From positions 56,926 through 120,925 of the forward strand of contig MABD01000040.1 in NCBI GenBank assembly GCA_002162955.1: a DNA stretch of 64,000 nt, given 5' to 3'. Origin of the DNA: Gammaproteobacteria bacterium 45_16_T64. GTDB lineage: Bacteria > Pseudomonadota > Gammaproteobacteria > Pseudomonadales > Ketobacteraceae. Position numbers and translations under genes: made by a program. Below are positions 53,481 through 61,882 of this stretch, in pieces (the stretch's first letter is position 1; every line of letters starts with the position of its first letter). Under the pieces are notes generated by a model, which worked only from the letters and a program-made list of their open reading frames with translations, was not told where the DNA came from and made no database searches.

Positions 53481-54640
53481 TCAGGCGCCAAGCATGTGTA
53501 GAGCGCATCGACTAACGATCGAGCTCTAGGATCCACCATTACGTAGGGTCCCATTTGATTCATTACATAACCAAAGCCAATACCCGAATCTGGGTCAGCA
53601 AAACCAAGCGATCCCCCAGAGCCAGGGTGTCCAAATGCCCGCTTTCCCAAACCAAAAGACATCTCGGCATGCCCCTCTTGCTGTAACAAAAAACCTGGAC
53701 CAAAGCGGGTCGGCATTTCTAACACCCAATCCATCCCTTCCGATTGAGTTTCAAAACATCGCGATAATGCAGCTTCTGATAATAAGGTTCCACTTACGGC
53801 AGCACCATACAGTGCCGCAATAGAACGAGCATTACCGTGGCCATTAGCTGAGGGCAACTCCATCCGCCTCCACTCATCCTTGTTCGCACTTGTCATCAAC
53901 GTTTGCGGATTCATCAGCGCTTTATACAACACGCCTTCCCGTTCAGCCGCCATTTTCTCAAACAAGAACACCCTGCCATCTTTAGGGGTTTCGGTAGCCC
54001 CTCTTAATTGAGCAACCCGCGAAAACTCAGAAGCACCCAGTCCGATATGAAAGTCAGCAGACAATGGGGCAACAACTTCATCTCGTAAATATTCTCCCAC
54101 CGAACATCCAACCGCCCTTCTAAACACTTCCCCTACCATCCAGCCAACTGTCACCATATGATAGCCATGCTCAGAACCTGGCTTCCACCAAGGGCGCTCG
54201 GACGCAACTCGCTTTACCATATAATCCCAATCATATAATGCCTCATCGGGCACTGGCTCTCTTAACGCAGCCACCCCGGACTGGTGGCTCAGCATCCACC
54301 TCAGCGTAATGTTTTGCTTACCTTCTTTGCCAAAGTCCGGCCAATAGTATTGCGCAGGCCTATCCAAATCGATAAGCCCACTGTCCAGCGCGTGCTGAAC
54401 ACACAGAGCAGTAATTCCTTTCGTTGTTGAGAACACATTAACAATCGTATCCTTCTCCCAAGGCAGAGTTTGCTTTTTATCGGAATAGCCCGACCAAAGA
54501 TCAACCACCAGCTCCCCATGCCTTACTATTGATATAGCAGCACCAAGCTCACACCCAGATCGCATATTTTTCTCGAACTGCTGCTTGACACCCAGGTACT
54601 TAATTTCGCAGGTTCCATGAACAATTGGTGTTGGCTGCAT
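53477..54640 (-). CDS. Serine hydrolase, beta-lactamase/EstB family
   Basis: A 387-residue protein of the class C beta-lactamase fold, with no signal peptide. STTKG near residue 70 gives the SxxK nucleophile and base, GYHMVTVGW near 143 gives the YxN-like position (Tyr then His), and GHPGSGGSLGFAD near 340 replaces the KTG box, as in EstB-type esterases. It likely cleaves esters rather than beta-lactams. AGGGGGG precedes the ATG. It is cytoplasmic and alone in its transcript. Confidence 0.85.
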   Translation of the reverse strand: MQPTPIVHGTCEIKYLGVKQQFEKNMRSGCELGAAISIVRHGELVVDLWSGYSDKKQTLPWEKDTIVNVFSTTKGITALCVQHALDSGLIDLDRPAQYYWPDFGKEGKQNITLRWMLSHQSGVAALREPVPDEALYDWDYMVKRVASERPWWKPGSEHGYHMVTVGWMVGEVFRRAVGCSVGEYLRDEVVAPLSADFHIGLGASEFSRVAQLRGATETPKDGRVFLFEKMAAEREGVLYKALMNPQTLMTSANKDEWRRMELPSANGHGNARSIAALYGAAVSGTLLSEAALSRCFETQSEGMDWVLEMPTRFGPGFLLQQEGHAEMSFGLGKRAFGHPGSGGSLGFADPDSGIGFGYVMNQMGPYVMVDPRARSLVDALYTCLAPD

Positions 54641-54757
54641 CAGCGACCCCCCCTAAAAAACCCCAACAAAACAAAACGATAGTACTCATTAATCGTGAAA
54701 ATAGAAGATTGATCAATTTTTCACTTTCGGCTTGCAATAACTTGAATACTTTACATA

Positions 54758-55681
54758 ATGATTACAAACAATAACAATAAAATGATTCCTATGAGCACAC
54801 TACAGACTTTAGTTGTTGATGATTCTCCCTCCGCAAGAGTGATATTGAAGCGCCTATTGGAAAAAAGTGGGATTCAGGTTCACTTATCTAACTCTGGCTC
54901 TGAGGCGATTAGTTTCCTTAAAGAGAACTCACCCGACCTTATCTTCATGGACCATACCATGCCAGGTATGGACGGCTTAGAAACAACAAAAGCTATCACA
55001 ACAAATCCCAAAACTGCCTCCATACCTGTCGTCATGTATACGTCCAATGATGACGAAGGATACGCCGAGAACGCCAAAGAACATGGCGCTATGGGTGTCG
55101 TGTCTAAACCAGCATCCAGCGAAAAATTATTCTCTGTATTGAGCGATCTATTCACCATTCATCGCAACCAGCTTGAGTCACTAAACAATAATTTCAACCA
55201 GCGACTAGATCAATTTTATAACAACATGGAGCGTTTGGTAGAAGATAGATTAGCAGAATCAGAGATCATGCTGCACCAACACGTCGATGCAAAGTTCACC
55301 TCTACACTACAGCAGAAAAACAGCGAATTACCCAGTAAACCGAGAGAAGTACTTCCTCTAATTCACACCATCACAGATGCCAAAATACACCAACTCAACA
55401 TCGAACTACGAAATCATATGTCTGCCAAACTGGACGTTATCAGCCAGGACCTTCGTGAAGACAATCGTTTGCATAATCAACAGTTTATCAGTGAATTTGG
55501 TGCACAGCTGGCCTCATCCTCAAAGATTCAGACTACATCGTCTCCACAGCCTGTATTCTCAAGGCTAATCACCGCTATCTCACCAAGAACACTTATTAAT
55601 GCTGCTTGTGAAATGGTGCTGTCTCCAAATTTCTATCTCGGCGTTTTGATTTCGGCTTGTGCCATCCTTATTTCCTTATAA
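54758..55681 (+). CDS. Tail-anchored response regulator (paralogue 1)
   Basis: A 307-residue protein with an N-terminal receiver domain (residues 15-135): acidic pair D21 D22, phosphoacceptor D65 in LIFMDHTMPGMDG, T95 and K117 in SKP. No DNA-binding or enzyme domain follows. Instead come about 120 residues with coiled-coil character and a single C-terminal helix FYLGVLISACAILISL, which should tail-anchor the protein in the inner membrane. Starts at 54758, 54782 and 54791 are all possible, none with a good Shine-Dalgarno sequence. The next gene is a paralogue. No histidine kinase is adjacent. Confidence 0.78.
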   Translation: MITNNNNKMIPMSTLQTLVVDDSPSARVILKRLLEKSGIQVHLSNSGSEAISFLKENSPDLIFMDHTMPGMDGLETTKAITTNPKTASIPVVMYTSNDDEGYAENAKEHGAMGVVSKPASSEKLFSVLSDLFTIHRNQLESLNNNFNQRLDQFYNNMERLVEDRLAESEIMLHQHVDAKFTSTLQQKNSELPSKPREVLPLIHTITDAKIHQLNIELRNHMSAKLDVISQDLREDNRLHNQQFISEFGAQLASSSKIQTTSSPQPVFSRLITAISPRTLINAACEMVLSPNFYLGVLISACAILISL

Positions 55682-55834
55682 AGCCTCACGTTACATACGA
55701 ACACTTTTTAGTGCTATATTTCTAACTCGGATTAATTTACTTTATCACATATAAAAATCTGATATTTAGCATATACTTATCGCTATTAGTAGATTAATTC
55801 TTGGGCTTCATTAAGAGATTTGTAGCATAAAGCC

Positions 55835-56848
55835 ATGCAGATAAAACACGCACTAGTCGTAGACGATTCAAAATCAGCACGCTTCTCCCTAAAGAAATTA
55901 CTCCAAAAGCAAGGCATTAAATGTGACTTTGCGGAGTCAGCGGGTGATGCATTAAATTATTTGGAAACTCACAAACCAGATGTCATTTTCATGGACCATC
56001 TGATGCCGGGAATGGATGGATTTGAGGCAACAAAAGCCATCAAAGCCAATCGCAATACAACCAAAATCCCAGTAATTATGTGTACGTCCAAAGAAGGCAC
56101 CGAGTATGCGGAGCAAGCGATGGCGACCGGTGCGGTGGCTATTCTCCCTAAGCCTGCCCCTGCCGCCACTCTCACCGCAGTATTAAATCAACTTCAATCA
56201 AATAGCTCAGAGAGCGCAGCAAGAGCCCAAACAGATAAGGTTGGCGGCCAGTCCAGTGGTGGATTTAATCAACGAGCAATCGAAGGCATTGTTAAGAAGG
56301 TTGTGGAAGAGCAGCTCACAGCCGTCCGTAAGAGCTTAGAGAAAAGTGTCGCCAATCATGTTAAAGACCAGATTGATGGCATGATGATATCCACGCGCGA
56401 AACGCTCAAAGAGGATGTCACTCGGTCAATGGAATCTGAAATAAACAACGTGACTCAGAGCACTAGCCAAAAGATTGCCTCAGAGATGTTCGATTCTCGA
56501 TTTACTGAACTAAATAAATCGGTTCTGGAGAACTTAGAGAAGCGCTTAGAGACCTTTGGTGACGCCGTAACACAGGCCCAAAAGCCCTCACCAGCACTCA
56601 TCGAAGAGGTTAAGAATATCGCCCAATTTACTGCGGCTCATACCTCTGGCGAAACGGCAAAGACGTCTGCCGAAACTATCAGCCGCAGCATTGCACAAGA
56701 TGTAGCCCAAGAAGAATTGCTCAATTTGAAGGCTGAATTGATGGAGCAATTTAAGCAGGATATCAGTAGCTCAACCGCAGTCGCAAAATACCTCGGGATT
56801 GCCGGTGCGTTGTTAGGACTTGCTGCTATAGTGTTAGTGTTAATTTAA
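55835..56848 (+). CDS. Tail-anchored response regulator (paralogue 2)
   Basis: A 337-residue protein with the same plan as the preceding gene: receiver domain with D10 D11, phosphoacceptor D54 in IFMDHLMPGMDG, T84 and K106 in PKP, then a long coiled coil (about residues 140-310) and a C-terminal helix YLGIAGALLGLAAIVLVLI. The receivers share MDHxMPGMDG and the EYA/GYA region. The coiled coil is longer and more Ala/Glu-rich than in paralogue 1 and resembles a chemoreceptor- or filament-like rod. A CBS-domain gene follows 18 bp later. The output is unknown. Confidence 0.78.
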   Translation: MQIKHALVVDDSKSARFSLKKLLQKQGIKCDFAESAGDALNYLETHKPDVIFMDHLMPGMDGFEATKAIKANRNTTKIPVIMCTSKEGTEYAEQAMATGAVAILPKPAPAATLTAVLNQLQSNSSESAARAQTDKVGGQSSGGFNQRAIEGIVKKVVEEQLTAVRKSLEKSVANHVKDQIDGMMISTRETLKEDVTRSMESEINNVTQSTSQKIASEMFDSRFTELNKSVLENLEKRLETFGDAVTQAQKPSPALIEEVKNIAQFTAAHTSGETAKTSAETISRSIAQDVAQEELLNLKAELMEQFKQDISSSTAVAKYLGIAGALLGLAAIVLVLI

Positions 56849-56866
56849 CACTTTCAAGGAGAGGCT

Positions 56867-57292
56867 ATGCTTCAGTCGGTCAATGGCAGGGATTACATGA
56901 CCAGTAACCCTATCACCTTCACGCCAGACACGAATATTTTTCAAGCGATCGAGGCACTGCTAGAACACAAAATATCCGGTGCCACGGTAACCAATAGCGA
57001 AGGCGCCGTCGTCGGCGTTATTTCTGAATTTGATTGCCTAAAAGCAATCTTAGATGGAAGCTACTACGGCCAAATCAACGGCACGGTCGGCGACTACATG
57101 ACCGCCAATGTTGAAACCATTAGCGCTGACGCAGACATACTAGAAGTGGCGAAACGGCTTATCGACGGTAAACGCAGGCGCCTGCCTGTCATCGAAAACG
57201 GAAAGTTTGCGGGTCAGTTTAGTATCCGCTCAATTTTGAAAGCCGTCAGGGACTTCGACATCCCAGACCAGGCAAAAAAGAAAAAGAAGTAG
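56867..57292 (+). CDS. CBS-domain pair protein
   Basis: A 141-residue protein made of two CBS domains: DYMTSNPITFTPDTNIFQAIEAL with GATVTNSEGAVVGVISEFD, then DYMTANVETISADADILEVAKRL with RRLPVIENGKFAGQFS. The pair forms a Bateman module that usually binds adenine nucleotides. A Lys-rich tail ends the protein. AAGGAG lies before the ATG. It is 18 bp after the second receiver gene, so it likely shares its transcript and may sense energy state for that system; this is inference. Confidence 0.88.
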   Translation: MLQSVNGRDYMTSNPITFTPDTNIFQAIEALLEHKISGATVTNSEGAVVGVISEFDCLKAILDGSYYGQINGTVGDYMTANVETISADADILEVAKRLIDGKRRRLPVIENGKFAGQFSIRSILKAVRDFDIPDQAKKKKK

Positions 57293-57302
57293 CCGCATCA
57301 AA

Positions 57303-57334
57303 AAACCATTGCAGGCGTAAACCGCTGCAATGGT
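57303..57334. terminator. Stem-loop after the CBS-domain gene
   Basis: An 11-bp perfect stem (AACCATTGCAG at 57303-57313, CTGCAATGGTT at 57324-57334) with a 10-nt loop, 10 bp after the stop. The following sequence is TATCTCTC, not a proper T-run. The 200 bp after it is pyrimidine-rich on the plus strand. Confidence 0.55.
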
Positions 57335-57544
57335 TATCTCTCGCACCAATCTACCAAGCACGCCCTTCCTCCTTGCTTCCATTCAGTCTGCTACTTTTTC
57401 AACCTTTTCTATCCTTCCATCCTTTATAAGCTCATCAAAATCACGCCACTTTACGACAATTCATCGCTAGATAGTGCCCCTCCCTTGCCTACCAGGTACG
57501 TTCGTGCTAATTATAGATAAACGATCATCTGGATAATTATAATA

Positions 57545-60331
57545 ATGAAAACTTTGATTGGCGTCCTAACTAGCATACTACTGATACTGTCCCTAACTGC
57601 CTGCGGAGGCTCATCTGGAGGAGGTTCATCAGACACCCCTAGAAATGCCAGTGATGATTCAGAAGAAGGTACTGAAGATAACAGCAATCCGCCCTCTGAG
57701 CCCGACAATGAATCGCCCGAAGCCGACCTATCAGAGTTATTGCTTAGCTGCGAACAAGGTAATAGAGCCATTGCTGGGCAAATATCCAACCCCAACTTCA
57801 AACTCACCGGGCCTAATGCCATTGGTGGCGAAGGGGATTATCTTATCGCCAACGATAAGGCAGCATTTGTTATCACCGGACCTGGGCCACAGAAGACCTA
57901 TTATCACTATCACGGAATTTTGGTGGATGCTGCCCCCCTGTCTGAATGCGAACAAGCTGGCAACGAAAATTTCTACGAAATGGCCTTAATGATCGGGCGC
58001 CTAAACTTCTTCACGCAATCAGCGTCTACCATACGCGCCTTTAAAGGAGGTGATATAGAAGTCCTTAATGATGGTAGCGATGGTAGCGCCGCCATTGTGA
58101 GAGTGCACGGTTCAGACAGTATATACTGGCTGCTTGAGCTTGAACTTATTCAACGCGCTTTTGAAGACGGCTTACCAAAAGGGGTATCATCACCGTTTGG
58201 GCTTGATATCACCCTTGATTATGTACTAGAGCCAGGTTCCTCAACACTTAAAATAGTCTACCGCGTAAAAAATCAACTTAACCAGTTCAACAGCGTCAGT
58301 GCAGCCTTTGCCATGCTAGCCGCTGGCGAAGGCCCAACGTTAAATACCTTTTCTGGTTTTGATCTCAACCTTGAAGGACTGGAATTACAATATGGCATAC
58401 CGTGGGTCACCTCCTTTTCTAAAGGTAGCTCCTATGTCTACGGAGCAGGAAGCAATCAACTCACCACCACCCACATTGCCGGGGTTGATGCTCTCATCGA
58501 CGCATCACAACTTAGTAATACTTGGCTTGGACAACTTTTGGCACCAGCGGGAGACGAAAAAGATACATTCACGAAGGAATTCTACGTGTCCGTCGCGTCG
58601 AATGATGAGGTTGGCGCAATTAATGAGTATTTAGCAAGCAGTCCTCCCTCTGTTACCACGTTGGCTACGCCCGTATCGGCTCTCATCGTTGATGCCGTAA
58701 CAGGCGCCCCCATTCCAGATGCAACCATTGAATTTCAAACCAAAACCCAAGTACTCCTACAAAGTTGGCCTTGGAATACTTTTGCAAGTACCTTTGTTGA
58801 CGAGAACGGCCTTTCAACCTCCACTATTCCATTAATATCCTACTTACAAGGTCAACCTTACAGGGCGATCGCACGAGCCCCTGGGAGAGCGACAACCCAA
58901 CCCATCGAGATAACGCCAAGCCAAGCCAACACGCTATTATTTGAAATGGGCCAAAAAGGTGTCGTCGCATATAATATTACCGACGAGACTGGGCAAGCTC
59001 TCCCTGCACAAATTTCCTTTTGGCAACATGGCTCTCTTATCCAACGCCACTATGTACCCGCTGGCACAGGGGTTTTACCCGTCCCTCCGGGAGATTATGA
59101 GGTGGGTATAGCACGCGGATTCGAGTATGGCATTGTTGATATGCCTCTACAGGTAAGTGCAAACAACCAAACCCCGCTCGTTGTTAGCCTTAAACGTATG
59201 GTTGATACTTCAGGGTATATGAGTTTTGATGCCCATGTACACTCATCACCCAGCGCCGATAGTGAAGTCGCGCCGGAAGACCGTATTACCACCGCCGCCG
59301 CCACTGGCTTAGAAATTGTTGTTTCGACAGATCACGAGATTGTCACCGACCTATACCCTGCTGTTGAGAATACAAACCTTACTGATTGGGTATCGACAGT
59401 GATAGGCCAAGAAGTCACTGCGACACTCCCAAATCACACCATCACCTACCCTATTCCCAAACACGATGACATCCCCAGAGGAGATCCCGTGCGCTGGTAT
59501 GGATTAGATATCGCCGGTATTTTTGCTGCCGAAAAGGCACGAGGGGCTCAAATCAGTACTTTTGCACACCCAAGAAGCTCATATCTCAACCATATTGAAT
59601 GGGACCGAATTGCTGGCGCGCCCGCAGCCAACCCTCTCGTTGATCTAGGCTTACCTGCGGACGGTACAGTATGGTCATGGGACTTCGAAGCAATGGAATA
59701 CCAAAATGGCCCTAGCAATGTGTTTACATCCGGGCTATTCGAAGATTGGATGAGCTTCCTTAATCATGGCCACCGAATAACAGCAACAGGCGCAAGCGAT
59801 GTGCATGGTGATGAACCACCAGGTATGCCTCGTACTTATTTTAGATCTCCAACTGACTCACCAGCGGAGTTTGATGAACAAGACCTTGTTGATGCGGTCA
59901 AGAACAATCAAGCGATTGTCAGTACCGGTGCATTTGCCACTATTATTGCCAATGACACAACTCATATAGGTGGAATTGTCAGCGACTCGGATGGCACTAT
60001 TGATCTATCAGTACATGTACAAGCGATTCCTCAAATCGACATTGATTACATCAAAATATATGTTAACTGCGATGAAGCAATGCGAATAGATGCAGAAAAC
60101 CCAACGGACAGCGCAGTAAAACTAGATGCAACGCTGCAAGTAACTGTACCAAAAGACAAGGATGCGCATATCGTATTACTAGGGTTCGGGGCGAATAAAA
60201 TGCCAAGGGAACTGCCCCAATACGCACCTGAAGGTGCACCGAGAGTAACGACTAACCCTATTTTCATCGATGCAAACAATAACGGACAGTTTGATGCCCC
60301 CGGTGGAAAAACCTGCGCGTTGCTAGATTAG
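57545..60331 (+). CDS. Lipoprotein with PHP metallohydrolase domain (CehA/McbA-like)
   Basis: A 928-residue lipoprotein with signal LILSLTACGG (Cys20), an acidic Ser-rich linker (residues 24-65), a beta-rich domain to about 380, a carboxypeptidase-regulatory-like region (residues 380-550, with VDAVTGAPIPDATIEF) and a PHP domain from about 560: DAHVHSSPSADSE (562-574), STDHE (593-597), then FAHPRSS and SDVHGDEP, which together give metal-binding His and Asp. A Ca-binding-like tail DANNNGQFDAPGG follows. CehA/McbA proteins hydrolyse carbamates or related esters; the substrate here is not known. It should sit on a membrane facing the periplasm or outside. Confidence 0.8.
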   Translation: MKTLIGVLTSILLILSLTACGGSSGGGSSDTPRNASDDSEEGTEDNSNPPSEPDNESPEADLSELLLSCEQGNRAIAGQISNPNFKLTGPNAIGGEGDYLIANDKAAFVITGPGPQKTYYHYHGILVDAAPLSECEQAGNENFYEMALMIGRLNFFTQSASTIRAFKGGDIEVLNDGSDGSAAIVRVHGSDSIYWLLELELIQRAFEDGLPKGVSSPFGLDITLDYVLEPGSSTLKIVYRVKNQLNQFNSVSAAFAMLAAGEGPTLNTFSGFDLNLEGLELQYGIPWVTSFSKGSSYVYGAGSNQLTTTHIAGVDALIDASQLSNTWLGQLLAPAGDEKDTFTKEFYVSVASNDEVGAINEYLASSPPSVTTLATPVSALIVDAVTGAPIPDATIEFQTKTQVLLQSWPWNTFASTFVDENGLSTSTIPLISYLQGQPYRAIARAPGRATTQPIEITPSQANTLLFEMGQKGVVAYNITDETGQALPAQISFWQHGSLIQRHYVPAGTGVLPVPPGDYEVGIARGFEYGIVDMPLQVSANNQTPLVVSLKRMVDTSGYMSFDAHVHSSPSADSEVAPEDRITTAAATGLEIVVSTDHEIVTDLYPAVENTNLTDWVSTVIGQEVTATLPNHTITYPIPKHDDIPRGDPVRWYGLDIAGIFAAEKARGAQISTFAHPRSSYLNHIEWDRIAGAPAANPLVDLGLPADGTVWSWDFEAMEYQNGPSNVFTSGLFEDWMSFLNHGHRITATGASDVHGDEPPGMPRTYFRSPTDSPAEFDEQDLVDAVKNNQAIVSTGAFATIIANDTTHIGGIVSDSDGTIDLSVHVQAIPQIDIDYIKIYVNCDEAMRIDAENPTDSAVKLDATLQVTVPKDKDAHIVLLGFGANKMPRELPQYAPEGAPRVTTNPIFIDANNNGQFDAPGGKTCALLD

Positions 60332-60368
60332 CGACGCTGAGCAGGTATATTTATCAACTTGGGCAAGA

Positions 60369-61265
60369 TTAAGCATCTGCATGCTCAGCAAGAATTCGCT
60401 GCACAGTATGGTCTTTCTCTTCCCACAGTCTTGCAGCCCAAGATTGGAAGCGCTTTCGATACTCAGGGTCATCTTCAAAGTTACCCTGCAGCAGATCGGC
60501 ATCCAATTCCCGCTGCTTGACGTCAATCACCACCATACCCACCTGACCGCTAACCAGCTCCCAAAAACCCGGCACCTCTTTTCCAGGATAGACTACCGTC
60601 ACATCAAGTACGTGCCTAATTTGTCCATCCATTAGCTGAACGGCGTACGCTACACCTCCCGATTTCGGCTTTAACAGATACCGGTATGGCGACGACTGAC
60701 GCTCGCTCTTTTCGCTGGTATAGCGTGTCCCTTCCAAAAAATTCATTAGCGACACTGGCGTCCCTTTGAACTTTTCACAAGATGCTTTCGTCGCCGCAAA
60801 ATCAGCGCCTTTACGTTCGGGATGCTTTTTGAGATAGCTCTTCGAATGCCTCTGCATAAAGGGGTAATCTAACGCCCACCAAGCCAGCCCCAGCAAAGGT
60901 ACCCAAATAAGCTCCCTTTTGAGAAAAAACTTAAAGTACGGGATCTTTCGATTAAGCGCTTGGATTAACGCAGGAATATCTACCCAAGACTGGTGGTTAC
61001 TAACAATCATATAGGACTGTTTTGGGTTGAGCTTTTCAACACCCCTAACATCCCATCGGGTACTGGTTGTAAAAGAGAATATTCTCTTGCACATCTCAGC
61101 CCAACTTTCTGCGATCCATACAATGACCGCTGAGCAAAAGCGGCGAAATACGGGTATAGGTACGATGGCTTTCAAAACTGCCATAAACGTTAAAGGTATC
61201 ATTCCCGTAACAGTATTCATCAGCATTAATGTTGTCGTTAACCACCCGATAAAAATGGACTGCAT
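60369..61265 (-). CDS. YihG/PlsC-family acyltransferase
   Basis: A 298-residue membrane-associated acyltransferase from ATG 61265; a GTG at 61277 is open. An N-terminal hydrophobic region (residues 5-50) precedes SNHQSWVD, the NHxxxxD catalytic box (about residue 88), then FFLKRELIWVPLLG, FLEGTRYT (the family's EGTR motif) and a C-terminal YPGKEVPGFWELVSG. This order matches the YihG group related to 1-acyl-glycerol-phosphate acyltransferase. It likely adds acyl chains to lysophospholipid. It stands alone, convergent with the PHP-domain gene. Confidence 0.88.
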   Translation of the reverse strand: MQSIFIGWLTTTLMLMNTVTGMIPLTFMAVLKAIVPIPVFRRFCSAVIVWIAESWAEMCKRIFSFTTSTRWDVRGVEKLNPKQSYMIVSNHQSWVDIPALIQALNRKIPYFKFFLKRELIWVPLLGLAWWALDYPFMQRHSKSYLKKHPERKGADFAATKASCEKFKGTPVSLMNFLEGTRYTSEKSERQSSPYRYLLKPKSGGVAYAVQLMDGQIRHVLDVTVVYPGKEVPGFWELVSGQVGMVVIDVKQRELDADLLQGNFEDDPEYRKRFQSWAARLWEEKDHTVQRILAEHADA

Positions 61266-61439
61266 ATGGCCTAACACCTTGATTATGTTCGTTCATCCGA
61301 AAGCTTATGAGAGAGGATAACCCAATAAAACAGCGCCAGTATACAGAATGGTCAAAGAGACAACAATTGAATCAAAATGAGGATATGGGGCAAAAAGTAA
61401 GCGCTGACAAGCAGCGCCACAACCATCAAGTTTCGGGGG

Positions 61440-61787
61440 TCAAATCTGGTGTAACAAGATCTCTCTGGAAACAGCAAACTCGACCTTTAGGGCTTCGTAA
61501 GCAGCAGGTGCAGCAGACAGGTCACCATCTTTGCCCATCGCCTCTAGCTGGCGCGCAATCTCGGATAACGCCGTTGCACATACATTACCTGAGCTGCCCT
61601 TAATACTATGAGCGACCTGCCGCAACGCTTCAGGGTCATCGCCAACCACAAGGCTCCCAATTTCGTTCACTTTAGATTCGGAATCCGCGATAAATGTATC
61701 TATCAACATCTGAAAGTCCTCTTCCATAATATCTTTCAGATCGGCTAACGACTCAATATCAAAGTGGTCTTCTGGACTATCGGACAT
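61440..61787 (-). CDS. hptB: Histidine-phosphotransfer protein HptB
   Basis: A 115-residue single-domain Hpt protein from ATG 61787. The phosphorylated His60 lies in AHSIKGSSGNV, and the surrounding helices match the four-helix Hpt fold. In Pseudomonas aeruginosa HptB receives phosphate from hybrid sensor kinases and passes it to HsbR. Here too it follows hsbR on the same strand (95 bp between them), so the functional assignment rests on both motif and order. Confidence 0.85.
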   Translation of the reverse strand: MSDSPEDHFDIESLADLKDIMEEDFQMLIDTFIADSESKVNEIGSLVVGDDPEALRQVAHSIKGSSGNVCATALSEIARQLEAMGKDGDLSAAPAAYEALKVEFAVSREILLHQI

Positions 61788-61882
61788 ACCTAACACCCTA
61801 CAAAGTGGAAACTACACAGCTTCCGATATATTTATATCTAATTCTAGCAGGCAGCCATGGGCTCGCCAAGAAACACGCGACA

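Noticed and set aside
53477..54640. Beta-lactamase conferring antibiotic resistance
   Set aside because: Fold and STTK agree, but there is no signal peptide or KTG box and the form fits EstB-type esterases.
61307..61603. Plus-strand frame over the 3' half of hptB
   Set aside because: Gln/Arg-rich shadow of the real Hpt gene on the other strand.
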